This document shows, piece by piece, positions 23,785 through 36,200 of a DNA stretch of 64,000 nt. The notes beneath the pieces are model-generated. The model worked only from the letters and a program-made list of their open reading frames with translations. It did no database searches and was not told where the DNA came from. A program made the position numbers and the translations under genes. The stretch is taken from assembly GCA_964036275.1 (NCBI GenBank), contig OZ038436.1, forward strand, positions 7,290,579 to 7,354,578, given 5' to 3'. The number at the start of each line of letters is the position of its first letter. Positions within the stretch are counted from its first letter, which is position 1. The stretch comes from Litoditis marina (lineage: Eukaryota; Nematoda; Chromadorea; Rhabditida; Rhabditidae).

Positions 23785-24222
23785 TTCGGACAGTTTTTAT
23801 GGTATTCACTTATTAGGCTTTTCTTGTCTATCTCAACGTTGGAATTTTATAATCGTCCATTCTAATAGAACACGTGAATCATTCAAGTACCGTTACCGAA
23901 GGATCTATTATTTTAATGCTCTATCTTCATTTACAAACAATCTGTTGTATTCAAACTCACTTTTCTTTGGTCCTAACACAGTTTTAGTGATGTCTTCTTG
24001 TTTTATTCTCTTTCACTATTTTCAAACTGTATATATTCTTACAATTACTAGAACTAGCTTCTCTTATAACATCACCGATACACATTCTTTTTCTTTCGAA
24101 AAATATTTCTGATCCAGACAGTATGTACTTTGAATCATGGAAACTCACGTGTAACGTGAACGTGTAACTTTTTATCACGTTGTCTGAGCCATTTGTGATG
24201 CGTAATTCAGTTTGATTTCAGC

Positions 24223-26557
24223 ATGCAGCGATCCTTCCACTCTGACTATCAGACTAGCTCCAACGAAGCCGTTCTGAAGGTACATCATTTTTCTCTTTTT
24301 TTTATTTTGAAGCTTACAGAAAGTTAAATTGAAATACGGTACCTGTTATTTCATTGAAAAATTCACTGGAGTGTGTCATAGAAAACTGTTATAGTTAATT
24401 TTTTATCGCTTTTTATTTCAAAACTCATAGAAAGTATTATTGAAGTGGGTTAATTATTGTAGTTTCCCCTCTCAAAGTTTAGAGAAAGTAATATAGAACG
24501 AAATTGAATGTCTTCGTTAACGATAGGGTGTGAACGTGAACGCCGACGTTTCATAGATCTTATTCAGCTTTTCGAAAACGGTATTCTTAATCCATTCAAC
24601 TTCTTAGATGTAGCCATATTTTCGAATTAACTGGGTGAGTTAATTTCCATAGGAAAAGTAACGCACTCAACGTTTCCAGCTACAGAAGCAGATTAGGCAT
24701 CTCCATTGAGTAACAAACATGTAGTTTAAAGGCTTTAAAACCTCTAGAAACCTTATTTCGTTAATTTCAGGCTCAGAAGTCTCAAAAGGAACGTCTCCGC
24801 CGTGAAAAAGAAAACGACTTGGTCTCCAAAATGAAGCACTTCCTTCTCGAGATGTGCCCCGCTAATTCGTGAGTTTTTTGCTAGTTTTTTACTATCTGAT
24901 CATTGTAATGGTCAGTATTTGAACTTTGCAAGTCAAACTTTGTGAAAGTCAATCATTAAACATGTAAAAGCTGTAAAGCTAAGCTAAAAAAATGAAAGAG
25001 TGTTTTTCTATTTGTAAAGGGAAGCGAAACGCGGGTGTATTACCAGGGGTATTGACGGTTGAGGGCGAGAGTGGGAGAGAGAAGAGTCTCATGAGAAAAG
25101 TCTCATGAGATACCGTGCAACTATAGAGTGTTTCCATGATTTGTTCTTAATTAGCTGAGAACCGAGATAGAGGAGGTATTGTACCCAGTTTGTTTTATAG
25201 GCTCTTATAAGCAGAGCAAAACATTTGCTACTACTAAAAGTTTGACTCATGAACGACGATCTCCAAGCTAACTACGTTCTATCATACAATGTTTTAGTAT
25301 GAAATACTTTCTGTGTTGAAGATATATTCCAATTATTTATACAAATTCTAACGTTTTTTCAGTTCGAAACTGGAAAAGGCTGATATTCTGGAGCAGACTG
25401 TGCAGTACATTTACAACTCTAGAGGTACTTTATCAAGTTCATTTCAGTTCTTAATTAGCCAAAATGAGCTTTTGAGTTTTAGCGTTTCTACAATATGCAG
25501 TTTTGCAGTAGTTAACTTGTACACAACGTTTCAATCAATAATATAACCTATAATGATATATATGTATTGTGCAGCACTATGAATACTCTTCATAAACACA
25601 TTAAAAGAAAGTGAAAACACTTTTGATAAGTATTCATGTTTAGTTATAAGTTATTTTAAAATTCGTTTTCCAGGTGCTCTCCAAAATGCTCAACGTACCG
25701 CCCAACACCTGGCGGCAGTTCAATCCCACAACGCTCAACTACAGAATGAAGTCGCTCAATTAAAGTGAGTCAAAGGTTTATTTGTATACAAAACTTTATA
25801 TCGGTTAAGTTCTTAAGGTTTTGCAACGAAATGAACAGTTCATTTTAAGCTTCATCTTGAAATAAACAGGTGTTATGCATCCGCATTCCAACCAAAATGT
25901 TTTACCACACACTCCTGTGCGGTTCGAATGAAGCAGAAATCGTAGATTTACTTCGCGTAGTAGTGATTCAAGACTTCGAACAATAATACTTTTCACTGGG
26001 GGCTATTTTACAATTTACTCGATTACTGAACACCTTGAAATTCTATGAACGTTGAACAATGTTAAGACAATCTTTGACTTCATAACTGTTTGTTCAATTG
26101 TTGAGCATACTCAATATCGACCAGGAAATAATCCACGCGATATATATTACCCGTGAATTTTTGAGGTACTTCATGTTTCATTGTATTTCAATGACTACTG
26201 TTGAATTAAATACAGGTTTGATCGTGTAGAACACAAAGTATTGGAATATTTCCACTACGGTTTTTCACTTGATTGTTCCGTTTGAAAAACTTGTAAACCT
26301 ATAGAATTATTGATTTCAATATATTATCGATTTTTGTATATTGTTGATTCTCCAGGAGCCTTCTAATGCTGTCGATGCAGTCTTCCCCTCCCACGTGCTC
26401 CCGTCTGGTTCCCTCGGATGGAATGGATTCCTCTCTTCTCTCACCGTCTGGCTCCACCTCTTCCTCGCACACTCCCTCGCCCCTCCCCTCGCACCCCTCG
26501 CCCTCTCCCTCTCAACCTTCTCGCAAGAGACAGCGAGTGTGGCAGCCCTGGGAGTAG
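24223..26557 (+). CDS. bHLH transcriptional repressor, Hairy/E(spl)- or REF-1-like
   Basis: Exons 24223-24279, 24771-24868, 25363-25424, 25674-25764 and 26356-26557 join in phase to 169 aa. The acceptor TTTCAG lies one base before the ATG, so SL trans-splicing is likely. Residues about 20-75 form one bHLH: basic region KSQKERLRREKENDL, helix 1 SKMKHFLLEMCP, short loop, helix 2 KLEKADILEQTVQYIYN. A Gln/Ala-rich helix follows (residues 76-100), then a Ser/Pro-rich tail ending KRQRVWQPWE. The WQPWE end is a variant of the WRPW/FRPWE Groucho-recruiting tail, so the protein probably represses transcription in the nucleus. Only one bHLH is present, unlike the two-bHLH REF-1 proteins, and there is no Orange domain. 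Three E-box elements lie upstream. Confidence 0.9.
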
Positions 26558-26930
26558 TTTTGTATAAATTGTATTTCATTTGAGTTCACGAAATTGTGTT
26601 AGTTCTAGAGTTGCTTACTGATTTCACTCAACTGTATTACTTAGTTTGCTACAAAACATTCAAGCTGAATACATTAAAAAGACTAATATTTTCGTAGAGA
26701 AAACGTTGTACTTTGCTTACTTGTGAATATGGAATTGCTCACCTTGAATTGCGCGATCTCAGTGAATTTTCAACTAAACAGGTCCTTTTAGGCGTGTATT
26801 TACTTGTAAACTGTACAGAGTACCTAGGGTGTCAATTTTACTTGTATTCTGTTTCATTTAACCACATTTCATGTAGATATAGATGTATTAATATGATATA
26901 AATAAACTATTATAATAATATTCAGTTTTC
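26558..26930 (+). terminator. 3' UTR and poly(A) signal of the bHLH gene
   Basis: AATAAA at 26901-26906, about 345 bp after the stop codon, is the first clear poly(A) signal. Confidence 0.55.
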
Positions 26931-27260
26931 TAGTTGTTCAGGTTATCTAAAAAGTTTGAAAGTGCAAGTTTTCATAATTTGAATGCTGTCTCGGCTCTAG
27001 AGATGTTCATCAAATTCTTTTTAGGTCAGAATGTCGAGTTTCTCAGTTTGTGTTTTGAGAAATGTTAGACGTCTCCGTTTGCGAGTGTTCTCATTTGACT
27101 CCTACGAGGGACCAAAACAGCCATAATGATTGTACACAATCTAAAACTGAATATATAGTACGCCGTATATGGCTATGGAAAGAAATGAGATGGAACAATA
27201 AAATAGAGAACTATCATTGTGCAAAGCCCAAACACATGCACATTGCAGGTATGACTATGT

Positions 27261-30200
27261 TTATTGTTCTTTAATTTTGTACTTTGGTGCATGATTGCAG
27301 CGCACAGCACAACACAGAAACATGAATAGAAGAAATATCCAGAAAACGAAGACAATTCCTCCAGTAATCAGAAAAGAAGGCATATTGGGCGATAGATCCG
27401 AGAAATCGAAGCCGTGAAACTTCAGAATCTGCGAACCTCGCATTCGGGAACAGCGAGAGATGGTGTAGATTGGGATCTGGAAAAAGATCAGATGGGGGTA
27501 AGACACTTAATTGAATTGGTGGGGTTTTCAAAACATAAGTGATTCCAAAACTTTTCCCCACGTGACGGAACACGGAACATTTATGCGTGATTTTATTTTA
27601 GTTTCCAACAAGTGATAAGCGTACATGCATCGGAAACCCATACCAAACTTGAAGCTGCAATAAAACCGGTGCAGTGTTTCACTCTATGAATATAAGAAGC
27701 CCAGCCTTACAAATTTTGATTTTTTTGTTTTTTTTTCGACTTACCTCATCTATTTTCTTAGCTAGAATTTTCTTTCTCTCGCAGCCGAAAATGAGTTCTG
27801 TTGAGTTAAAATTCGAATGAAGAAGAACATCGATAATCGAAAACCCTAAAAGAATTATTAGTTTCTGTAAATTTTGTACACAATGGGTTATTCATTAATA
27901 TCCGCACTCGTTTGAAGTTTGTAAAAAAAATTTTCCATCGATTTGTAGAATATACGGTATTGATACAATCAACATTGTTTTAAATATCTCGATTAGCGAG
28001 AAAAAAATCCACTTCATTTCAGGTTGTGTAAATATCCCAATTGAAACACTTGACTACTGAACGAGTTTATGTTGATTTAGGCAGCCATACTTATATTATT
28101 TGAGTAGGTCAAAACCAGTTGGAAAATTGCGAGAACTGTACTACAAGTTTGCCTCATGAAAGTGAGTGTATTTTGATCCACTGATCCCATTCGTATGCCA
28201 ACAAATTCTATGTGTATGTAGATCAAAGAACAACATATTCATGATTACTCTCAGTACATTCGATTGTGTACGAACTTAAATGAACTGACTCGTAAATATT
28301 TGTTGAAGTAGGGCGGTTGTTGTCCAATAATGTATAGAGACTAATCTGGATATTTGTAGATACCAGGGCCAAGTGGCCGAAACAATAGATAAACCGGAGA
28401 GGAGGTAGGAGAGAGAAAACACGGATACTGAAAGAAAACAATACACTAGAAGTGAATTGAGTTGCCACGTAAAGTTAGCATTCTAATAGTGCATCGTGCA
28501 CTTTTTAATTGAACGTTTGTGACTTCTGCTGTACAATTATGATACTAATAATATTTCACGGCAACCATGTAAGCCGGGTTTAGTTCATGCCTCGTTGCTG
28601 AGACAATGATCACATAGAAGTGTCCGAGGGGTGGGGTCTGTAATTGAGAAACTAGACATGGGTGTATTACCAGCTCATGTGGTCCGCCATGAAGATACCG
28701 CGCCGAGTGGGAACGAACCATGGTGTGTGGAGTGCTAGCGCGCACACAACCAGTCGACCACCCGGCCCTATGTTTCACGTGACTGTGCAGTTGACTGATT
28801 TTAAATTTCTATACCACTTAGTTGAACTACGTGACCTCTAACTCTTCGCAAAACCTGAACTCAACTTGAGTCGAGGTAAATATAATTGGAGTGTAACTTT
28901 CACTAAATAAATGATCATAACTACGTGAAGTGTTGTGAAAACGTAGTTATGTGACGTGTTCTGTGGGTTTACGCAACAAGCTGGATCAGCCATAACCTAT
29001 TTGAGCTAACTTCAATTCAGGTTCTACGGACTTCTCAGTCACTTTTTCTGATATTCTGATAAATGTGTGTAAAAATGGAAAACCTGCGCGTGATTAGCTC
29101 TAAACAAAATGGAGTAATCCGAATCAGACTTTGGTGAAGAATGACGTTTCAATTAAAGGGGGGGGGGCGAAAGAAAAGCTAGTTTGGGTGCTTCGGGGTA
29201 ACTAAATATAACGTTGCGCGCGCCAAATGAGCAAACACGTGTCAACCGTATGCAAATTTGGTTCGTAAGTTGGAATTTAAAGTTGTACTTTTCGGTTTAT
29301 CTTCATAAGCTCTTTCATATAGACTTTCCTTTCTGCCCCCCCCCCCCCCCCCCTTTAAAACTTTATCTGGGGCTTTTATATTTTTCGCCCACCGAGAAAG
29401 ACATATAGGGACATCACTGTTTCATTCAAATTCGGTAAAGTGGAAGTATCGTAAACAGCCTGTTCTTCTCATATATGTACAAGCAGTGCGACACTGAGTC
29501 GCGCATAGACTAAGAATGCGCTCATAGTGGAGTTTTTTGTGAGACGTGCTCACCTTAAACGTTGAATAACAACTTTAAGGCCCAATCACAGTTAATACTT
29601 TCTACTTGTTGTCTCTCTCAGAAAGTGAGAAACATATAGAGAGAAAAATTAAAAGCAGACGGATGCAAAGAGAAGGTAAAAGCCAGGAAAAAAGTGCAAA
29701 ACAGACAGAAAGACCGTGAGATAGAGAATGTGCAACATTTTACTAGAAGGAAGAAGCAGATAACTGACCAGAAATAAGCCACGCGAGTATTTTCGTGGAG
29801 CACAAGTAGGCGATTGTGGTTACTAACAATTTTGTAGTGACGTAGAAAACCAAAACGACCAACAGGAATGAAAAATAGGATAACGGGGTCACATTCAACT
29901 GTTCCAGACCTGAAAATTAATTATGATAGTGTTTTGAATCAAATATTTTGAAAGTAAAAAATAAGAAAAACTGACCACTGAGAAAATACATGGGAGTTGT
30001 GAATGAAGTCACAGCCAGACAGGTTAGTGGTGAAGAAAAGAGAATCTGAAAATACAATGAGGGTGTACTTCGCTTGAGTATAAAGTGAATAGTTTTGCCA
30101 ATTAGTTCAACCCCCACCTCTCCTTTCCCGTACTATTTTGGTGACCGAAGAGAGAACATATTTTCCGCTGGTTTACAGATAGATTCTATATATATATGGA

Positions 30201-33200
30201 TATATTCTCAACGTGTATCCTCAGTTACGTGAATGGAAAAAAATATCGTTATAACTAGCATGGAATCAAGCGAGTTTTCGAAACAATTTTTTGAAGGAGC
30301 AAATTCAATGTACTCACCAGAAGGTGGCAACCAGAATGAGTCATTCAAAATAAAAAGTCATTAAAGAAAAAGTCATTCGAAAGTAAAAGTCATTAGGTAC
30401 AGAAACAGTTGAGAATCAAAAATAAAGTTTCCGAAAAAATTCGTAATTTTCAAATCCTGACTAAAAGTGAATTAATGACTTTTACTTTTGAATGACTTTT
30501 ACTTTAATGACTTTTAATTTTGAATGACTTATTCCTGGCTCCGCAGAGGGTCTACTATCGGAACTAGCCATCACTCATTTATATAAAACAGGTGCGACAT
30601 TCCAACCAACTGCTTTAACATATAAAGAAAAGCACGCATTGCGCCAATAATGAAGCACTACCTAGCTTACAAGAAAAACTGACTTTCAATTCGAATGTTG
30701 GAACTCAATTTTTCAGTAAGATCTATGCTGGTCAGCAAAAAATTATTGAATGCTATTCAGAGTTTTTAAGCTATTTAATTAAAAGTATATAATCAATAAC
30801 CCACTTTGGTGAATATGTATAGCATAGGTCCGCAGTGTTCGTTGCGTACATCGTAGTACAGAATTACTCGTTGCTCGTGAACTGAAACAATTAAAGAAAC
30901 ATTTACTCAACTTATAAGTTTTTTTTTCAATCTCCTATCTTAAAATTTGACATTGGAACAGAAGCTACACTGTTAGTTGCACAGTTGTGAAACATGTTGA
31001 ACACAGGAGAACTCAAAAACGTGCAATGACAAAGTACACGATGCTTCATTAGAATGCTAAGTTTACGTGACTATTCAGCTTACTTCTAGTATATTCTCAT
31101 TTTCTATGTTTCGCTAGAATTGAACCCATAAAAGCGATATTTATCAAAATTTATGCGAAACAAAAAGAAACGATTTCATGTATGAATTACTTCGGGGCGT
31201 AATTTCGGTTTTCCCTCATACGTTTTTCGTCTCTTAGCACTGAAACACTCACCTGCATTTATCCAAACCGCGAATAGTGGTATAACAGCAAAGTACAATA
31301 GTAGTTGTATCGATCCGAAAATATCGTTGATTCCCGATCTTTTGTCTATGGGTAGATCAGAAATAAATAGGCCCAAACAGACTGAGATCAAAGTACAAAT
31401 AATCCATTCTCTAATCGCTCGCAGGGGAAAATTCCAGGATTCGGCAAGAAATTGTCTGAAAACACTGAGAATTAGAATGTGGATAGGATTCGAATAAAGT
31501 AAAAGCAATCAACTAATAGTTTGCAGAAAGGTGTTGAACAACACGTTTTCTCACTCAAAAGAGCGTGGAAAGTGTGACTTGCACGTGAAACTCTTCGCAG
31601 AACTTGTACATTTTAAAATAATAGTGGAATATACTCGGTGCCAAACTCCCAAGTTTGTAGTTCTGTTTTCCAAGAAGTCACTTCTCCACTGATATGAGAG
31701 AGTTTAGAGTTTTCACTTTGTGATTTCGACACATTTTGTTTACAAATCAGTCTGACCACTCCAAACCTGAAACCTGGGACGACGCATTTTGAAACTTGCA
31801 TAATGTTCTCATAACTCTAATTGAGGTCTTTTTACAAAATCGTCTTGAAAGAAATAGGTTTGAACTTATTGGAAAGTGCTCTCTTCGCACCTTCTAAATA
31901 CATCATTCTCCCAAAGGCCTAGATTACAAAAATACATTAGTAAAATGAAATAACTTGACATACCTGAATAGTGTGGCCATATTACTGATGGAGGAGGGTT
32001 TCCTTGTTTTTTCTACCAGGGGGGCGGGGCGAAGGGGGAGATGAACTTTCTCTCTCTTTTTCCACTTATCCGCTATGCAGAATATTCGGCGGGACGAGTC
32101 CTGCGATGATTCGGCTGAGAGATGGTCATGGGTCACGAGATCAACTGAAAGGAGATCAAAGGTCACTAGGTCACATTGATCAAAAGTCATTGATAGGAGG
32201 TCAACTGAACGAAAGTAAAGGTCATGAATCACAAAATCATCTGAAAATGGTTTGAAGATCATTGGTCATCATGTTAACTAGAAATCCATTGCAATTTAAT
32301 TGTTAAAATTAGACATTTACAGCTTCCGAGAGGACACTGATATCAAGCGCGTTCCACTGTTTCGCGGTCAATTTATATCGTATCACTGCAGATTGAATCA
32401 GTGACGCGAACACATCGCTATTCATTACCATTGGTTTTAAATGGACTGATAATGTACAGAACTAAGTGCCTCTGACACTTTGGGTAAAAGCGGAAGGCAT
32501 TATTGTAGACGAACCAAAATGTGAAAGTTGCCGCGAAATACTACTATTATTACACTCACTATTGTTGTTCTTATTATTGTTCAAACATACCATAATAATC
32601 GCATGGGTTTTTGAACGGCGGACATGGAAAGTTGATCGACTCGAAATAAGTAACCATTTGGTCCGATTCGCCAAAATAAACCAGTCTACCGGAGGCCAGA
32701 ATAGCTGCTGCAAAACATACTGAATAACAAATGCTCATAAATTTCTGGTCATTTGTTAAATTGTACTAAAATGTCCCTTTCCTGGAAAAAGTATAAGTTT
32801 CTAGCTGGTGTCCATGATTTTCAACAGTATAGTTACTTGGTTGGTTCTATGATTTGAAGCAAACATGAGGTGGCAAGATGTTTCATTTGATGTGGCGACG
32901 TTTCGGTGAAATTGCTGTCTTCAGGGCCTTTTCTCTACAAAAAGTGGGAAAAATTAGGGTAGAGTAAGTATAAACCATTGTAAATAACTATACAACTTTA
33001 TAAAACTAGACAGGTTGTAATCTGACTAACTTTTCGAGAACATGTGTAGTAAATCCAGTGTATATGGTGCAATGGCCAAAATAACAATTCTGTTCAACTT
33101 CAGGGCCCAATCTCGTAGAAAATCAACGAGAAACGCGACTTCGTAGACATCAAAATCGCGGGTCAGGTTGTCGCAGATCAAGATGTCTGAAACAGCTTAT

Positions 33201-36200
33201 ACTATATATTATTATTTATTAGTTTCATGTTATCATGATTTATGAATGAATGAAAATTATCGAATTTCTTTAAACATTTCTTTGTAACTTTTTATACAAT
33301 ATTTTTAATAGTAGTTTGGTTTTATCCTGAGTCATGAATGAGAAAAGGAGAATCGAGGTGCAAGAAATTTCGAAGTCAATTGAGAATTGTTTTACTTCAA
33401 CTTCGTGGTATTGGGATTTCAAGACTACCTTATTCGGCTGAAAAAAGCGCAACAAATGTGATGAGATGTGAGAGAAACGTGTTTGAGGCTGGTTTTCCAA
33501 GTAAAAACGTTGAGATTCTTTTGTAAATGTCACTCTTGAGCGAACATGTGAGCCAAACCTCACAATACGGGTTCCTTCTATGGAAATAAATGTATCTGCA
33601 GTTTCATTGGCGCGCTGCCAGAATCTCAGTGGAAGAACTCTCTTCGAAAAACATTTGACCATGGCAAACCCAAATTTTGACCATGGCAAAACCATATTTT
33701 GACCATGGCATGCGTACACGCTGCCATGGTCAAAAAATGGATTTGCCATGGTCAAATCATTTGGGTTTGCCATGGTCAAATTTTGGGTTTGTCATGGTCA
33801 AATTGAAAACCATTACCAATACTGAATTTCACTTTTGATTTCGCTGATAAAGCCAAACAATAATTTATTTGCATTAACAAAACAGAACATAACAATCAGA
33901 CAATAACAACAATTCGAACAAATGATAATTAGATGATAACTTAACATGATGAGCTGTGGTTAGAAAGTGAGATGTGAGATCCAGATAAGATAATCAATAT
34001 TTGGTCGTGGGCCCAATGGAAAACTTGTTGGAAAGATCACCTATCAACTAAATCGTCAAGAACAAACGTGAACAGGGAATAATGACCCAGAGACAGCTAT
34101 GACAGATGCGCCTACTTGTGTGCTGCACTCGCCCTTCCCGCCCCATCAACTTCTTCACGTGTAACACGTGAAATTAGCAATCATCCATGGAAATGCACTG
34201 ACAGAGATGGATGAGTGCAGCACCGTTCAAGCTACAAGAAACAAAATAGACGTGAAGAGTGAAAGCCCGGGACCCAAACAGTTCACTAGTAGACATGTGT
34301 TGAAAGTTATTCGAAAGTCGAAAGATGCGAAACTGCAGTGAACACTGAACAACCCGTAATGTGAAGGGAACCCGTGGAAAAAAAGAGAAGGTGGTACAGG
34401 AGAAAATACTACAGAGCAACCATTCAGTTGTCTACAAGTTTTACATGAAAAAAACAATACGATTGATTAATAATCAAACCGTTGAGCAACCGGTTCTCGC
34501 ATCACTTCACAAGATCACTGATGAGAAGGCATTGTTCGGCGAAGGCGGCAGAGACGAGCGGACGGTTCACTTGGGAGACGGAGGTGGTAGTCAGAGGACA
34601 CCACCGCAGAGGGTCTGGAAAGAATATGGTCAGATGGGGAGAAATAACAACTACGTACTTGCGAAATCTACAATGAAGACTACATATTTTCGACAACGGA
34701 ACACACGTTTCTGACTTCTGAGGGATACAACGAAACTAATATGCTATACGCTACAGCGTAACACATTGTTGTCAGAAAGGAGGCAGCCCGGTAAAAACCA
34801 TCAATGGCACCTAAGTAAGTATAATAAAACACAAGAGCTGTTAGGTCACAATTGAGTAGATAACATATAATTTATACGACCTATTTAAAGGCCAAATACT
34901 GAAAACAAATATGAGTCAGGCTGTTAACGATGGGCCTCTTAGCAACCTGTTTAAGACACAACTGGGTAGTGGCAGAAGAACCAGTATTTGTATTATCATA
35001 TATTTCTATCTCTATCTTTCTTATTTATCCCACCCTTTAGTTTTCTTTGGAGGGGTTGATTGCTGAGCTGTCCGGCTAGGATTACGCGACTAACGCGACG
35101 GTTAAGGAGATCATTAGCTCCGTATACTTGGGGAATTCATCATTTGCAGCCGGAAAACAACAAGAAATAGTGGATTCAGTAAGCAGCCAGCTTCTAAGAG
35201 AAAGAACTAGAGCGGGACGGGGGAGTTGTTTGCGCAGAGGTACTAACTGTCCGACCGTGACGCGGGGAAGGGGGATGATTTTTCTGAAAGGGCAGTAGAA
35301 TAGTAACCAACCGGTGACGGCGCGAGTGGCCCACATTCCGACGACCAGACAGCCTCCTAGCTCCTAGGACGAAACTCGCGACGGAGACCACAGACTCCAG
35401 ATGGAAACCCTTTCGGAGCAGACTGGTAGAAGTGGACACTGGAATATGGGAAGACGATTAAGATAGATAATATAGTAGATAACACAATGTACATGTTTGG
35501 TGATTAACAGATAAACAACTGTCAAAAAGTTAGCCGTATTCAGTAAGTCAGAATAGCCGTGTAAGTGAAAGAACGGGTAACTTACAAAATGGTATTTTGT
35601 GACTCAAATAGCGCAATTGATATTTGAAGCGATTTACAAGGTCATAGGTCTACTGCTGAACTATAGGTCTGAAGCATGCGCGAGTGATAGATATTCAAAC
35701 CAACCTCAAAAAGTTGCACTCCAGATCGTATCCCGAAGTTATGAGGAAGCCACGTCCGGGCAAACTAAAATGAGCGGTAATAATGATGAATACACAAAAA
35801 TGAACCAAATAATCACAGCAAAATTGGGTAACCCTTTATCATCGGTTGATCAGTACTCGAACTGAGACTGAAGAACATATAAAGTGACTTTTAATCAGTG
35901 AGAGCTGAAAACTAAATTACTATAAGCAGAAAGCGAACGAAAAATGTACTAATACCATATAACTGCTTGAATTTCCGATTCTACTGCTAACAAGAAACAG
36001 ACTACTAACATTCCGAACTGTAAAATAGAACGTCTCAACATTTTACATCTTTCTCCGAGGTTAAATAACTAAAAAAACATTAGTGGCCTAAAATTTTGCC
36101 TATGAACCCAATTCTAACGCTCTACAATAGTTTGTGAGGTTGGATTCACTGAAAATTCCATTCAAAATATGCATAACTGAATTACAATAACAGAAATACT

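Noticed and set aside
33270..33779. 169-codon minus ORF
   Set aside because: Begins inside the CCATGG inverted array and shows no family motif; it lies in an intron of the minus ABCG gene.
34361..35440. GC-richer ORFs on both strands as a gene nested in the ABCG intron
   Set aside because: Overlapping open frames on both strands without signal, motif or splice context.
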